From: an uncultured Prevotella sp.
Lineage (GTDB): Bacteria; Bacteroidota; Bacteroidia; Bacteroidales; Bacteroidaceae
Length of the DNA stretch: 12,732 nt
Assembly (NCBI GenBank): GCA_937898715.1
Contig: CALEKA010000059.1
Location: forward strand, 1 to 12,732
Direction of reading: 5' to 3'
Part shown: positions 1 to 7,859 of the stretch, piece by piece
How positions within the stretch are numbered: position 1 is the stretch's first letter
Layout: each line of letters opens with the position of its first letter
Notes under the pieces: generated by a model
Database searches by the model: none
Told to the model about the DNA's origin: nothing
What the model saw: only the letters and a program-made list of their open reading frames with translations
Program-made: the position numbers and the translations under genes

Positions 1-88
1 CGTACACCGACCGAAGTACACACGTACACCGACCGAAGTACACACGTACACCGACCGATGTACGCACGTACACCGACCGATGTACGAC
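1..88. repeat. 22-bp tandem repeat array, four units, cut by window start
   Basis: Four head-to-tail units occupy 1-22, 23-44, 45-66 and 67-88. Units 1 and 2 are identical. Units 3 and 4 differ from them at a few positions near the 3' end and share the same core. Each unit has CGTACA, then CCGACCGA (a doubled CCGA), then AGTACA in units 1-2 or TGTACG in units 3-4. In units 3 and 4 the ends CGTACA and TGTACG are perfect 6-bp inverted repeats around the CCGACCGA core, so each unit can form a small hairpin. The array starts at base 1, so more copies probably lie upstream. A unit length that is not a multiple of three, with all three forward frames open, argues against a protein repeat. Function unknown; it could be a variable-number repeat or a binding-site array. 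Confidence 0.9.
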
Positions 89-414
89 AACATGCACGAC
101 CTTTTTGCATTACTTTGACTTTAACTGAAAATACTTTACACCAGAAGTTTACCTTTACTAAAAAGCTTTACAGCACAAGAAATGTTTCACTCAAAAGACT
201 TGTAAAGATATGGGTAAGCTGACCAAAGAATAAAGTATTAGTGGTAAGTAAGCATCAAAAAAAGAAAACATATGAAGGCAATATCAAGCGTTTTTCTTAA
301 CTTTGCAATGTGAATCAAAGCCGTGATGACTTGGTTCGCAAAAGTCCTCTGCTGAAGATATAGAGTGGAGGAAAAAGTAGTAACTCTTATTCTTATAAAT
401 ACATAATAATTCTT
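89..414. other. Intergenic leader region upstream of pfp
   Basis: No convincing gene. AT-rich, with a cluster of CTTTAC or GTTTAC hexamers at 134, 147, 153 and 166, and an inverted copy GTAAAG at 202. The forward frame starting at base 1 stays open to a stop at 220-222. This is mostly because the repeats contain no stop codons, and the only ATG in it (58) would give about 54 residues inside the repeats, so I do not call it. The last 110 bases are the probable untranslated leader of pfp and contain no strong purine-rich ribosome binding site next to the ATG, as is usual in Bacteroidetes. Confidence 0.6.
298..305 (+). promoter_or_regulatory. Candidate -7 element for pfp
   Basis: TAACTTTG matches the Bacteroidetes -7 consensus TAnnTTTG exactly, about 110 bases before the pfp start codon. 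No TTG or TTTG lies at the expected distance upstream; the nearest similar tetramer is TATG at 271-274, 23 bases away. The call therefore rests on one half of the promoter only. Confidence 0.35.
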
Positions 415-2055
415 ATGGAAAAAAGCGCATTACAGATTGCACGTGCTGCTTATCAGCCCAAGCTCCCCGCAGGTCTGCGTGGATGTGTGAGCATCAAAGA
501 AGGTGAACCTACTCAGAGCGTAGGCGATCAGGAAGAAATCAAGAAGCTCTTCCCCAATACTTACGGCATGCCGTTGGTAGAATTCGTTCCTTCTGATGAG
601 AAGAAAGAATATGCTCCGATGAACATCGGTATCATCCTCTCTGGTGGTCAAGCTCCTGGTGGTCACAACGTGATCTGTGGTCTTTACGATGAACTTAAGA
701 AGCAGAATCCTTCTAACAAGCTCTATGGCTTCTTGATGGGTCCTGGTGGTCTTGTAGATCACAAGTATATCGAATTGACCGATGCTATCATTGACGACTA
801 TCGCAATACAGGTGGTTTCGATATGATCGGTTCTGGTCGTACCAAGCTCGAAGAAGTTGATCAGTTCGAAAGCGGACTGAAGATTATCCGTGAACTCGGT
901 ATCAAGGCTATCGTAATCATCGGTGGTGACGATTCTAATACCAATGCTTGCGTTCTCGCTGAATACTATGCAGCTAAGAACTATGGTGTACAGGTAATCG
1001 GTTGCCCCAAGACTATTGATGGTGACCTGAAGAACGATCAGATTGAGACTTCTTTCGGATTCGACACTGCATGTAAGACTTACTCTGAAGTGATTGGCAA
1101 CATTCAGCGTGATGCCAACTCTGCACGTAAGTACTGGCACTTCATCAAGCTCATGGGCCGTTCTGCAAGCCACATCGCTTTGGAATGCGCTCTTCAGTGC
1201 CAGCCCAATGTATGTATCGTTAGCGAAGAAGTAGAAGAGAAGAATCAGACTCTCGACGATATCGTAACTTATATCGCAGAAATCGTAGCAAAGCGTGCTG
1301 CTAATGGCAACAACTTTGGTACAGTGCTCATTCCTGAAGGTCTGATTGAGTTTATTCCCGCAATGAAGAAGCTTATTGCAGAACTCAACGATCTCCTCTC
1401 TACCCCCGAAGCTGCAAGTGTTAGTGCTGCCGACCAGCGTGCATGGATCCTCGGTAAACTCTCTAAGGAAAATGCAGCTATTTACGAAAGCCTTCCCGAA
1501 GGCGTAGCTAAGCAGCTTACTATGGAGCGCGACCCGCACGGAAACGTACAGGTTTCACTCATTGAAACTGAAAAGCTCCTCTCTGAAATGGTAGCTGTTA
1601 AGCTCGCTGCTTGGAAGAAGGAAGGCAAGTATGTAGGTAAGTTCGCAGCTCAGCACCACTTCTTCGGTTACGAAGGTCGTTGTGCAGCTCCCTCTAACTA
1701 CGATGCAGACTATTGCTATGCACTTGGTACAAGCGCAGCTCAGCTCGTAGCTAATGGCAAAACTGGCTACATGGCTATCGTAAAGAACACTACTGCTCCC
1801 GCAGAACAGTGGATTGCTGGCGGTGTGCCTATCACCATGATGATGAACATGGAGCGTCGTAATGGTAAGATGAAGCCTGTGATCAAGAAAGCTCTCGTTC
1901 GCCTTGATGGTGCTCCCTTCAAGAAGTTTGCTGCTCATCGTGCTGAATGGGCAGAAAATACTTGCTTCGTTTATCCTGGTCCTATCCAGTACTGGGGTCC
2001 TACAGAAGTGTGCGACCAGTGCACCAAGACACTTGCTCTCGAACAGGGTAAGTAA
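415..2055 (+). CDS. pfp: Diphosphate--fructose-6-phosphate 1-phosphotransferase (PPi-dependent PFK)
   Basis: Cytoplasmic glycolytic enzyme that reversibly phosphorylates fructose 6-phosphate to fructose 1,6-bisphosphate using pyrophosphate instead of ATP. At 546 aa it is the long form usual in Bacteroidales and related to the plant beta subunit. The phosphate-binding loop GGQAPGG is at residues 77-83. GGDDSNTNA at 170-178 carries the Asp that marks PPi rather than ATP use. PKTIDGD at 198-204 has the catalytic Asp202 and the Lys199 typical of PPi enzymes, and MGRSASH at 247-253 is the sugar-phosphate site. The ATG at 415 gives the normal family N terminus. Codon choice is strongly biased (GGT, CGT, AAG, ATC), as in highly expressed genes, and this produces long open antisense frames that are not genes. 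It is monocistronic, followed by a hairpin and an independent + strand gene. Confidence 0.97.
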   Translation: MEKSALQIARAAYQPKLPAGLRGCVSIKEGEPTQSVGDQEEIKKLFPNTYGMPLVEFVPSDEKKEYAPMNIGIILSGGQAPGGHNVICGLYDELKKQNPSNKLYGFLMGPGGLVDHKYIELTDAIIDDYRNTGGFDMIGSGRTKLEEVDQFESGLKIIRELGIKAIVIIGGDDSNTNACVLAEYYAAKNYGVQVIGCPKTIDGDLKNDQIETSFGFDTACKTYSEVIGNIQRDANSARKYWHFIKLMGRSASHIALECALQCQPNVCIVSEEVEEKNQTLDDIVTYIAEIVAKRAANGNNFGTVLIPEGLIEFIPAMKKLIAELNDLLSTPEAASVSAADQRAWILGKLSKENAAIYESLPEGVAKQLTMERDPHGNVQVSLIETEKLLSEMVAVKLAAWKKEGKYVGKFAAQHHFFGYEGRCAAPSNYDADYCYALGTSAAQLVANGKTGYMAIVKNTTAPAEQWIAGGVPITMMMNMERRNGKMKPVIKKALVRLDGAPFKKFAAHRAEWAENTCFVYPGPIQYWGPTEVCDQCTKTLALEQGK

Positions 2056-2131
2056 AATGGATTGCATGAGGCAAGACATGGAGATTGTGTTTTTTAGCAA
2101 AGGAACTTTGATTCTCCATGACTCTCTCTAA

Positions 2132-2206
2132 GAAGAGTGGAAGATGCGCAGCATAGAGCATTATAGCTCAAGGCTTTAGCTTGTAGCTGCTTGTCTTCCC
2201 CTCTTC
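2132..2206 (+). terminator. Long branched hairpin downstream of pfp, possible terminator
   Basis: GAAGAGTGGAAGA at 2132-2144 pairs with TCTTCCCCTCTTC at 2194-2206, 12 of 13 positions. Inside it, GCAGC at 2148-2152 pairs with GCTGC at 2186-2190, and GAGC at 2155-2158 pairs with GCTC at 2166-2169. The right arm is followed by ATTTTTAT. The position 77 bases after the pfp stop and the T-rich tail suit a terminator. The roughly 75-nt length and nested pairing are larger than a typical intrinsic terminator, so a structured 3' end is also possible. Confidence 0.6.
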
Positions 2207-2363
2207 ATTTTTATGAATTTGTCGTGATCGACTACAGTACTTATAAGAAGATAAAACAATAGCATAGTTCATCTCTACTTGATGGCGCCTTTTATCATAA
2301 TAATAGATTCACAATACAATTGTAGAATAATAGATTTCTAACGTAAAATCCTTACTTCCTCTT
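2207..2363. other. AT-rich leader of the GH25 gene with an 11-bp direct repeat
   Basis: The 11-mer AATAATAGATT occurs at 2299-2309 and again at 2326-2336, a 27-bp period, just before the lysozyme gene. TAGATTTC at 2331-2338 matches five of the six fixed bases of the Bacteroidetes -7 consensus but has no properly spaced TTG upstream. The promoter of the downstream gene is presumably here, but I cannot place it with confidence. Confidence 0.35.
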
Positions 2364-3305
2364 ATGTCGCTCTCCTCTTCATCTTATCCTCAACGCCCCT
2401 CTTCACAAGTCAAGCGCAAAAGCGTATCGACTGTCTCAGGGCATGCATCGCAATCAAGATCGCGGAGAGTCGCACCGAAGGTGACGCGTAGGAAGGCTCG
2501 CAGCAAGAAGAGTGCAAGCAGCCGATTGCGTCTGTGGACTGCCACAGCAAAGGGACGTATGCGTATGCTCGGTATTCGACTCTCGGTGTTAGCTTTGGTA
2601 GGATTAGTATGTTGGATGTTTTATTATTATGTGGCTAACCGTTACAGTAGCAAGTGGCAAGCAATTTATGGAAGTGAGATTTATCCTGACGGATACTCTA
2701 TTCATGGTATTGATGTGAGCCATCATCAAGGAGATATTGATTGGGAAAAAGCATCACGAGCAGAAGTGGGCGGTGAGCCCATTAGTTTTGTTATCATAAA
2801 AGCTACGGAGGGCGTGAGTCATATAGATGAAAATTTTAATGAGAACTTCTATCAGACTCGACAATACGACCTCGTTAGAGGCGCTTATCACTATTTTAAG
2901 CCCAATTTGTCGGCTCAAGAACAAGCTAAGTTCTTTCTTAAGCAAGTACATCTCGAAGAGGGCGATTTGCCTCCTGTGCTCGACATAGAAGAAAGAGGCG
3001 ATTTGAATGTGAAACAACTTCAAAAGTCAGCTCTTACATGGTTGAAAGTAGTTGAGAAACAATACAATGTTCCGCCTATTATATATACCAATTATAAGTT
3101 TAAGGTGGATTATTTGAATACACCGGAGTTTGATCGATATCCCTATTGGATCGCTCACTACTATGTGCGCAATCTTACTTATAAAGGCAAATGGCGCTTC
3201 TGGCAACATACCGATTGTGGCGTCATAGATGGTATTAAGGGTAAGGTCGACTTAAATATTTATAATGGTTCAATGTATGAACTAAAGCAATTATGCATAG
3301 AATAA
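2364..3305 (+). CDS. Membrane-anchored GH25 family lysozyme (muramidase)
   Basis: Glycoside hydrolase family 25 enzyme, expected to cut the beta-1,4 bond between MurNAc and GlcNAc in peptidoglycan. The 313-aa protein has a Ser/Arg/Lys-rich N-terminal tail (residues 1-68, strongly cationic), then one hydrophobic membrane segment at about 69-90, then the GH25 barrel from about 112. GH25 hallmarks are GIDVSHHQG at 115-123 (Asp117), KATEG at 146-150, VLDIEE at 205-210 (Asp207 and Glu209), the WQHTD motif at 280-284 and VDLNIYNG at 295-302. The positive tail before a single membrane span suggests an N-in, C-out signal anchor with the catalytic domain in the periplasm. It stands alone between pfp and the convergent pyr genes. 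Likely roles are cell-wall remodelling or defence against other cells; the sequence does not decide between them. Confidence 0.92.
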   Translation: MSLSSSSYPQRPSSQVKRKSVSTVSGHASQSRSRRVAPKVTRRKARSKKSASSRLRLWTATAKGRMRMLGIRLSVLALVGLVCWMFYYYVANRYSSKWQAIYGSEIYPDGYSIHGIDVSHHQGDIDWEKASRAEVGGEPISFVIIKATEGVSHIDENFNENFYQTRQYDLVRGAYHYFKPNLSAQEQAKFFLKQVHLEEGDLPPVLDIEERGDLNVKQLQKSALTWLKVVEKQYNVPPIIYTNYKFKVDYLNTPEFDRYPYWIAHYYVRNLTYKGKWRFWQHTDCGVIDGIKGKVDLNIYNGSMYELKQLCIE

Positions 3306-3314
3306 CGATATGTG

Positions 3315-3358
3315 ATATGCCGGGGTTGAGAGGTCTCCCTATCAGCTTGACGGTATAT
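3315..3358 (+). other. Imperfect hairpin just after the GH25 stop
   Basis: ATATGCCG at 3315-3322 pairs with CGGTATAT at 3351-3358 (one G-T wobble). Inner GGTTGAGAGG and CCCTATCAGC can extend the stem around a TCT loop with one mismatch and one wobble. It begins 9 bases after the lysozyme gene ends. There is no T run after it, so it may stabilise the 3' end rather than terminate by itself; the bidirectional-looking hairpin at 3389-3434 follows. Confidence 0.4.
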
Positions 3359-3388
3359 GCGAATGATGCTAATTGAGAAATAGAAAAA

Positions 3389-3434
3389 CGCACACAAGTT
3401 TGCTACTTCAAATAGAAGGAGAAACTTGTGTGCG
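3389..3434 (-). terminator. Strong intrinsic terminator of pyrK-pyrD
   Basis: A perfect 13-bp stem is formed by CGCACACAAGTTT at 3389-3401 and AAACTTGTGTGCG at 3422-3434. The loop can add CTTC/GAAG pairing. Read on the - strand, the stem is followed by TTTTTCTA, a standard U tract, 50 bases after the pyrD stop. On the + strand the flank is less T-rich, but the same hairpin sits between convergent genes and may also slow transcription coming from the lysozyme gene. Confidence 0.9.
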
Positions 3435-3483
3435 CATTGTTTATATTATACGTATATTCGGCAGACAAAGTCTTGTTATTTCC

Positions 3484-4389
3484 TTAAATGCACCCTATAA
3501 TCTCGTGTACGTCTTTCACGCCATGCTTATCGAGCCAATCGTTTATACCGTCAATTACTTTGATGGTTGTAGTGGGGTCAATGAAGTTGGCTGTACCAAT
3601 CTCAACGGCTGAAGCGCCTGCCATCAAGAATTCTATAGCGTCGGTAGCATTCATGATGCCTCCCAGACCAACCACAGGAATTTTTACGGCTTTTGCTACT
3701 TGCCATACCATGCGTAAGGCAACAGGTTTGACGCAAGGACCGCTCAATCCGCCTGTACCGATGCTCAGACGAGACTTGCGACGCTCAATGTCAATGCTCA
3801 TACCCATCAGCGTGTTGATAAGAGATACGCTATCAGCGCCCTCAGCTTCGACAGCCTGAGCTATGGAAGCGATATCTGTAACGTTGGGCGAAAGCTTCAC
3901 AATCAGCGTCTTGTGATAACGAGCACGTACGGCCTTGACTACACTTGCAGCACCTTCACATGTTACACCGAAAGCCATGCCTCCACTCTTCACGTTAGGA
4001 CAGGAGATGTTGAGCTCTATGCCAGGAATGTGCTCGAGTGCATCAATGCGTGCAGCGCATTCAGCATAGTCTTCTGGAGAGTTTCCAGAAACATTAACCA
4101 ATACATTGCTCTTGATGTCCTTGAGCTGAGGATAAATGTGTTCGCAGAAATAGTCTACACCCTTGTTTTGCAGTCCAACGCAATTGAGCATGCCCGAAGG
4201 TGTCTCTGCCATACGTGGATAATCGTTTCCTTCACGAGGCTTAAGCGTAGTGCCCTTCACGATAAATCCACCTAAGCGGTTCAGATCAATAAAGTCGGCA
4301 AACTCTATGCCGTAGCCGAAAGTGCCCGATGCGGTGAGAACGGGGTTTTGGAGATGAAGATCTCCTATATTTACGTTTAGTTGAGCCAT
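3484..4389 (-). CDS. pyrD: Dihydroorotate dehydrogenase B, catalytic subunit
   Basis: FMN-containing subunit of the class 1B enzyme that oxidises dihydroorotate to orotate in de novo pyrimidine synthesis, passing electrons to the PyrK subunit and then NAD+. The 301-aa length is normal for class 1B. The N terminus NPVLTASGTFGYG (15-27) and PSGMLNCVGLQNKG (64-77) are typical. The active-site base is Cys130 in NISCPNV, where class 1B enzymes have Cys and class 2 enzymes have Ser. GTGGLSGP and the GLGGI segment line the FMN phosphate site. The start codon lies inside the end of pyrK, a 13-bp overlap, so translation is probably coupled. The protein is cytoplasmic. Confidence 0.97.
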   Translation of the reverse strand: MAQLNVNIGDLHLQNPVLTASGTFGYGIEFADFIDLNRLGGFIVKGTTLKPREGNDYPRMAETPSGMLNCVGLQNKGVDYFCEHIYPQLKDIKSNVLVNVSGNSPEDYAECAARIDALEHIPGIELNISCPNVKSGGMAFGVTCEGAASVVKAVRARYHKTLIVKLSPNVTDIASIAQAVEAEGADSVSLINTLMGMSIDIERRKSRLSIGTGGLSGPCVKPVALRMVWQVAKAVKIPVVGLGGIMNATDAIEFLMAGASAVEIGTANFIDPTTTIKVIDGINDWLDKHGVKDVHEIIGCI

Positions 4390-5159
4390 GATAGTTTATC
4401 AGTATTAAATACGGGACCTTCTTTACACACACATAGATTGTGCCCATCAACCATTTTCTCTACACAACACAGGCATGCGCCTAAGCCACAAGCCATGAGG
4501 TTTTCAAGCGAAGCCTCGCATGGAATGCCTTGTGATGCAGCCCAGCGTGCAACGGCTATCATCATAGGTTTGGGTCCGCAGGTCGAAACGCTGTCAAACT
4601 TCTCTTTCGTGAGAATGCTGTGATTGGTAACGAAGCCTTTTTCGCCCATAGACGCATCTTCTGTAGTCACATAGACACGGCCATATTGCTCAAATTCTTG
4701 TAATTGCATCAGGTCGTTGCCTGTGCGTCCGCCTAAAAGGAATACAGGCTCGCAACCAGCTTCGCGAAGTATTTTGCCAAAATAGAGTAGGGGAGCTGTG
4801 CCTACGCCACCGCCTACAAGGAGTACTTTGCGATCATCGCATTCAGGGATGGTGAATCCATTGCCAAGTGGGAACATGCAATTGAGCGTGTCGCCTCTTT
4901 TGCATTGAGCCAAACGCTTTGTTCCGTCACCCACGGCATGAATGAGAAGCCATAGCTGATTCTTATCGTAGTCTACGAAGTTGACAGAAATAGGACGACG
5001 CAGAAATGTAGTAGGAGAATCGGGCACTTGTATTTCTACGAATTGTCCGGGTACAATTTCAGGCAAGATGCCATCGGCGGGCTGCATCTTAAGCAGAATA
5101 TAGCCCTCACGAGGAACTTCCACCTCTGCTACTTGCAGATCTTTTACGTATTTTTTCAT
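4377..5159 (-). CDS. pyrK: Dihydroorotate dehydrogenase B, electron transfer subunit
   Basis: FAD and [2Fe-2S] subunit that carries electrons from PyrD to NAD+. The 260-aa protein has a ferredoxin-reductase-like fold: the FAD-binding motif RRPISV at 54-59, and the NAD-binding glycine motif LLVGGGVGTAPL at about 113-124. The C-terminal iron-sulfur segment holds Cys224, Cys229, Cys232 and Cys245 (C-x4-C-x2-C-x12-C), with extra Cys231 and Cys243. It is the first gene of the pyrK-pyrD pair and overlaps pyrD. This pairing confirms the NAD-dependent class 1B enzyme. Confidence 0.96.
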   Translation of the reverse strand: MKKYVKDLQVAEVEVPREGYILLKMQPADGILPEIVPGQFVEIQVPDSPTTFLRRPISVNFVDYDKNQLWLLIHAVGDGTKRLAQCKRGDTLNCMFPLGNGFTIPECDDRKVLLVGGGVGTAPLLYFGKILREAGCEPVFLLGGRTGNDLMQLQEFEQYGRVYVTTEDASMGEKGFVTNHSILTKEKFDSVSTCGPKPMMIAVARWAASQGIPCEASLENLMACGLGACLCCVEKMVDGHNLCVCKEGPVFNTDKLSWLN

Positions 5160-5191
5160 GTAGATTGATTGTTGCTTGATTCTTGCATGTG

Positions 5192-5199
5192 CAAAATTA
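5192..5199 (-). promoter_or_regulatory. Candidate -7 element for pyrK-pyrD
   Basis: Read on the - strand the sequence is TAATTTTG, a full match to TAnnTTTG, 33 bases upstream of the pyrK start codon. No TTG lies at the expected distance further upstream. I see no hairpin with a T tract between here and the end of the ABC transporter gene at 5402, so read-through from the peptide operon into pyrK cannot be excluded. Confidence 0.4.
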
Positions 5200-5401
5200 C
5201 ATAAAAGCTTTTGAGTGGAAGTGTTACTGACGAAGATTTTCTTTTCTCTTCCTAGAACATGGCAGAATTAGCCCCCTTCCACACCAACGAGCTCTCTCTT
5301 ATAGCATCACGGAGAATTCGTGCAAACGAGGTTAATTTTGTGTCCTACATTTTTTAGTTTTCTACTTCTCTGGATTAACTTGTGATAGGTCTATCGGGAA
5401 C

Positions 5402-7594
5402 TTATACTTCATCCATCTGATTGCATACTAACTTATAGTATAATCCCTTGCGCTCTATTAATTCATGATGAGATCCAAGTTCTTTTAAGCACCCCTTTTC
5501 AAAGAATGCAATTTGATTTGCATTCCTAATGGTAGACAATCGATGAGCGGCAATAATAACCGTGCGTCCTTTTCCAAATAGCCTTAGATTCTCTACGATT
5601 CTTTGCTCATTGTTTGCATCGAGAGAAGACGTGGCCTCATCAAGAAATAATATCTGTGGGCGTTTGTACACTGCTCTAGCTATAAGCAAGCGCTGCTTTT
5701 GCCCTCCACTTAGTTCCATTCCATTGTTTCCTATTCTAGTGTGATACCCCATAGGTAAACTATCAAAGAATTCGTCAATGCATGCAATACGAGAGGCTTC
5801 TATTACACGGTTGATGTCTACATTATCTGTTGAGAGCGATATGTTCTCTAAAATGCTTCCACTAAAGATGTAACCATTTTGCAATACAGCTCCGCAATGT
5901 TCAAGCCAAGCGTCTGTGGAAATGTCTGAAAGTGGCGTTCCATTAACATAGATAGCCCCGCTCGTCGCGGGATAAAAGCCTAAGAGGAGTTTTATTAAAG
6001 ATGTTTTTCCACATCCGCTCTCTCCCACTAGAGCTAACGTTGTACCACTTGGAATAGTAAGTGTTACATCGTTAAGTATATAAGGTGAGCTACTGCCAGG
6101 ATATTTAAACGACACACGTCTTATGTTTAAGTCTATTTTGCCTTGCAAAGTATCGTTTGCTGAAACGTTATAAGGCATGCTCTCCTCATTGAGAATTTCA
6201 TCTAAACGGTCGTAAGACATTCCTGCATCTTGCAGAGTACTGATCATGTTTACAAATTCTTTCAATGGCATATTTAATCGCCCACAAATATAACTTATTG
6301 TCATCATCTCACCCATTGTCATATTGCCCCGTACTACAAGTGTTGCACAAATTCCTGTGATCAGGATATCTTTTATACGATCAAAAAAAGTATTGCCACT
6401 TGAAATATAAAGGTCGGTAAAAGCTGACTTTAACGATAAAGCATTAAGTTTATGTTGATTGTTTTGCCATTTTTCTACACGATGATATTGCGCACTGGAA
6501 GTTCTAACTTCTGTCATGCCGTGGATAAGTTCATAAATCTGATTACGGTTATCAGAAGATTGCAGTGTATAAGTATAATCTATTTCTTTTCGTCGCTGCA
6601 AGAATATTTTAGTCCAAAGAAAAGACAGTGTGGTTGCTATAACAAATAGTAAAAACACACCAGCATTATAGTAGACTAGCAAAAAGGAAAACACCAAGAG
6701 GCTTGTAAGTGTTTGAAATACAGCGTTAGGTAATTCTAACAAAAATGCTTTGATGCGATCTAAATCGTTGAGCTTTTGAATAAGGTCTGCATTTACTTTT
6801 TTGTCAAAGAAATAAATAGGTTTCTTAATCAACCGTTGTAAATACAGTGTAACCATGTTAATATGTATGTGCAAACCTATTTTGGTGTTGATTACATGAG
6901 AGAGACTATTAGAAATATATTGGCCAATAAAGATCAAGAATTGACTGCAGATGAATGTCCATACTAAAGGTATATTTTTTAGCATAATTCCTGTATCAAT
7001 AGTTTGCTGAAATAACATAGGAAGATATACATCTGCAATAATGCCTATTATTGCAAGTATACTTACGATGCCGAATTTCCAACGATATTGAAGCAGTGTA
7101 TGTGATATGAATTTTAGCAGTTTATATTCAGTTTCATGCTCTTGTTGTGTGTTTTTATCAAAATCTTTGTTTGGTTCCATTATTACTGCAAGTCCCACAC
7201 TGTTTGTCCCTCTCCACATGCTCATGAAATCATTTTCTTTGAACGAAATCTTTCCTTGTGCCGGGTCCGCAACATAGAAGAGTCTTTTATGTCTGCTTAT
7301 TTTGTATAGCACCACAAAGTGATTCTGTTTCCAATATAATATAGCCGGCAAAGGCATGTGCAATATTTCTTCAGCATTGACCTTTACTGGTGCTACTTCA
7401 AAGTGCATCTCACGTAAGCATGTTATGATATCTTTTATGCTTATGCCTAAACGACTTATATCGCACATTCTTCGTAGCGTCCGCAGTGAAACGTTCTTCC
7501 CATAGTAATGGCAAATCATGCGAATGCATGTAATTCCGCAATCTGAATATTCTAATTGCTGATAAGCTTTGAATCTACTCCTCTTGAAAAGCAT
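5402..7594 (-). CDS. Peptidase-containing ABC exporter (C39 bacteriocin-processing type)
   Basis: Inner-membrane exporter that both cuts a double-glycine leader peptide and moves the released peptide out. The 730 aa are in the usual order. A C39 cysteine protease domain (about 1-140) has oxyanion Gln13, catalytic Cys19 in YSDCGITC, His92 in NHFVVLY and Asp110 in VADPAQG. A six-helix membrane domain follows (hydrophobic stretches near 175-195, 210-230, 293-327, 410-421). The C-terminal ATPase has Walker A GESGCGKTS 524-532, Q-loop Gln572, signature LSGGQ 628-632, Walker B ILFLDE 648-653 and H-loop His684. All catalytic residues are intact, so both protease and pump should work. It is the last gene of the peptide locus; the obvious substrate is the double-glycine precursor at 11766-12020. 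A HlyD-like adaptor, usual for Gram-negative relatives, is not encoded beside it. Confidence 0.95.
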   Translation of the reverse strand: MLFKRSRFKAYQQLEYSDCGITCIRMICHYYGKNVSLRTLRRMCDISRLGISIKDIITCLREMHFEVAPVKVNAEEILHMPLPAILYWKQNHFVVLYKISRHKRLFYVADPAQGKISFKENDFMSMWRGTNSVGLAVIMEPNKDFDKNTQQEHETEYKLLKFISHTLLQYRWKFGIVSILAIIGIIADVYLPMLFQQTIDTGIMLKNIPLVWTFICSQFLIFIGQYISNSLSHVINTKIGLHIHINMVTLYLQRLIKKPIYFFDKKVNADLIQKLNDLDRIKAFLLELPNAVFQTLTSLLVFSFLLVYYNAGVFLLFVIATTLSFLWTKIFLQRRKEIDYTYTLQSSDNRNQIYELIHGMTEVRTSSAQYHRVEKWQNNQHKLNALSLKSAFTDLYISSGNTFFDRIKDILITGICATLVVRGNMTMGEMMTISYICGRLNMPLKEFVNMISTLQDAGMSYDRLDEILNEESMPYNVSANDTLQGKIDLNIRRVSFKYPGSSSPYILNDVTLTIPSGTTLALVGESGCGKTSLIKLLLGFYPATSGAIYVNGTPLSDISTDAWLEHCGAVLQNGYIFSGSILENISLSTDNVDINRVIEASRIACIDEFFDSLPMGYHTRIGNNGMELSGGQKQRLLIARAVYKRPQILFLDEATSSLDANNEQRIVENLRLFGKGRTVIIAAHRLSTIRNANQIAFFEKGCLKELGSHHELIERKGLYYKLVCNQMDEV

Positions 7595-7728
7595 AATAAT
7601 TGCTTGTTATTTTAAAGGCGGTTCTATGAATTATGTAGTTCCTAATATTCGCTGTGTAATATACACATGCATGGAAGTGCCTTTTTGAGGGTATTTACAA
7701 TCTTATCGCTATTCCCTATGTTTACCAT

Positions 7729-7757
7729 CAAAAATACACTTCCCATTTTTATACAAA
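7729..7757 (-). promoter_or_regulatory. Possible internal promoter for the ABC exporter
   Basis: The 265-bp gap between the beta-barrel and exporter genes holds, on the - strand, TTTG (7754-7757), 17 bases, then TATTTTTG (7729-7736), a full match to TAnnTTTG. Spacing of 17 is shorter than the 20 seen before the tRNA here but is within the 17-23 range described for Flavobacteria. It would leave about 130 bases of leader. The gap also contains a small GTGTA/TACAC hairpin at 7654-7666. The exporter may thus be expressed separately from the upstream genes. Confidence 0.35.
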
Positions 7758-7859
7758 TTACATCAGAATTTATATACGCCGAACCTTCTTTACATCATAT
7801 ATTACTACATTTTTCCTGTATGTCTATTTATATCTTTCAAACAAGGCGCACAATATTTT

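Noticed and set aside
1..88. CRISPR array
   Set aside because: Units abut directly with no unique spacers, and no cas gene is present.
1..222. Open forward frame through the tandem repeats
   Set aside because: All three forward frames are open across the repeats because the unit has no stop codon. The 22-bp period shifts frame each unit, and the only ATG lies inside a repeat.
430..1539. 369-codon open frame antisense to pfp
   Set aside because: It lies fully inside the highly codon-biased pfp gene, has no family resemblance, and is explained by the lack of reverse-strand stops that this codon bias produces.
7642..7746. 34-codon - strand frame (MGSVFLMVNIGNSDK...) between barrel and exporter genes, as a second precursor
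   Set aside because: No double-glycine leader, no regular cysteines, and it overlaps the candidate exporter promoter at 7729-7757. Too short to support without conservation.
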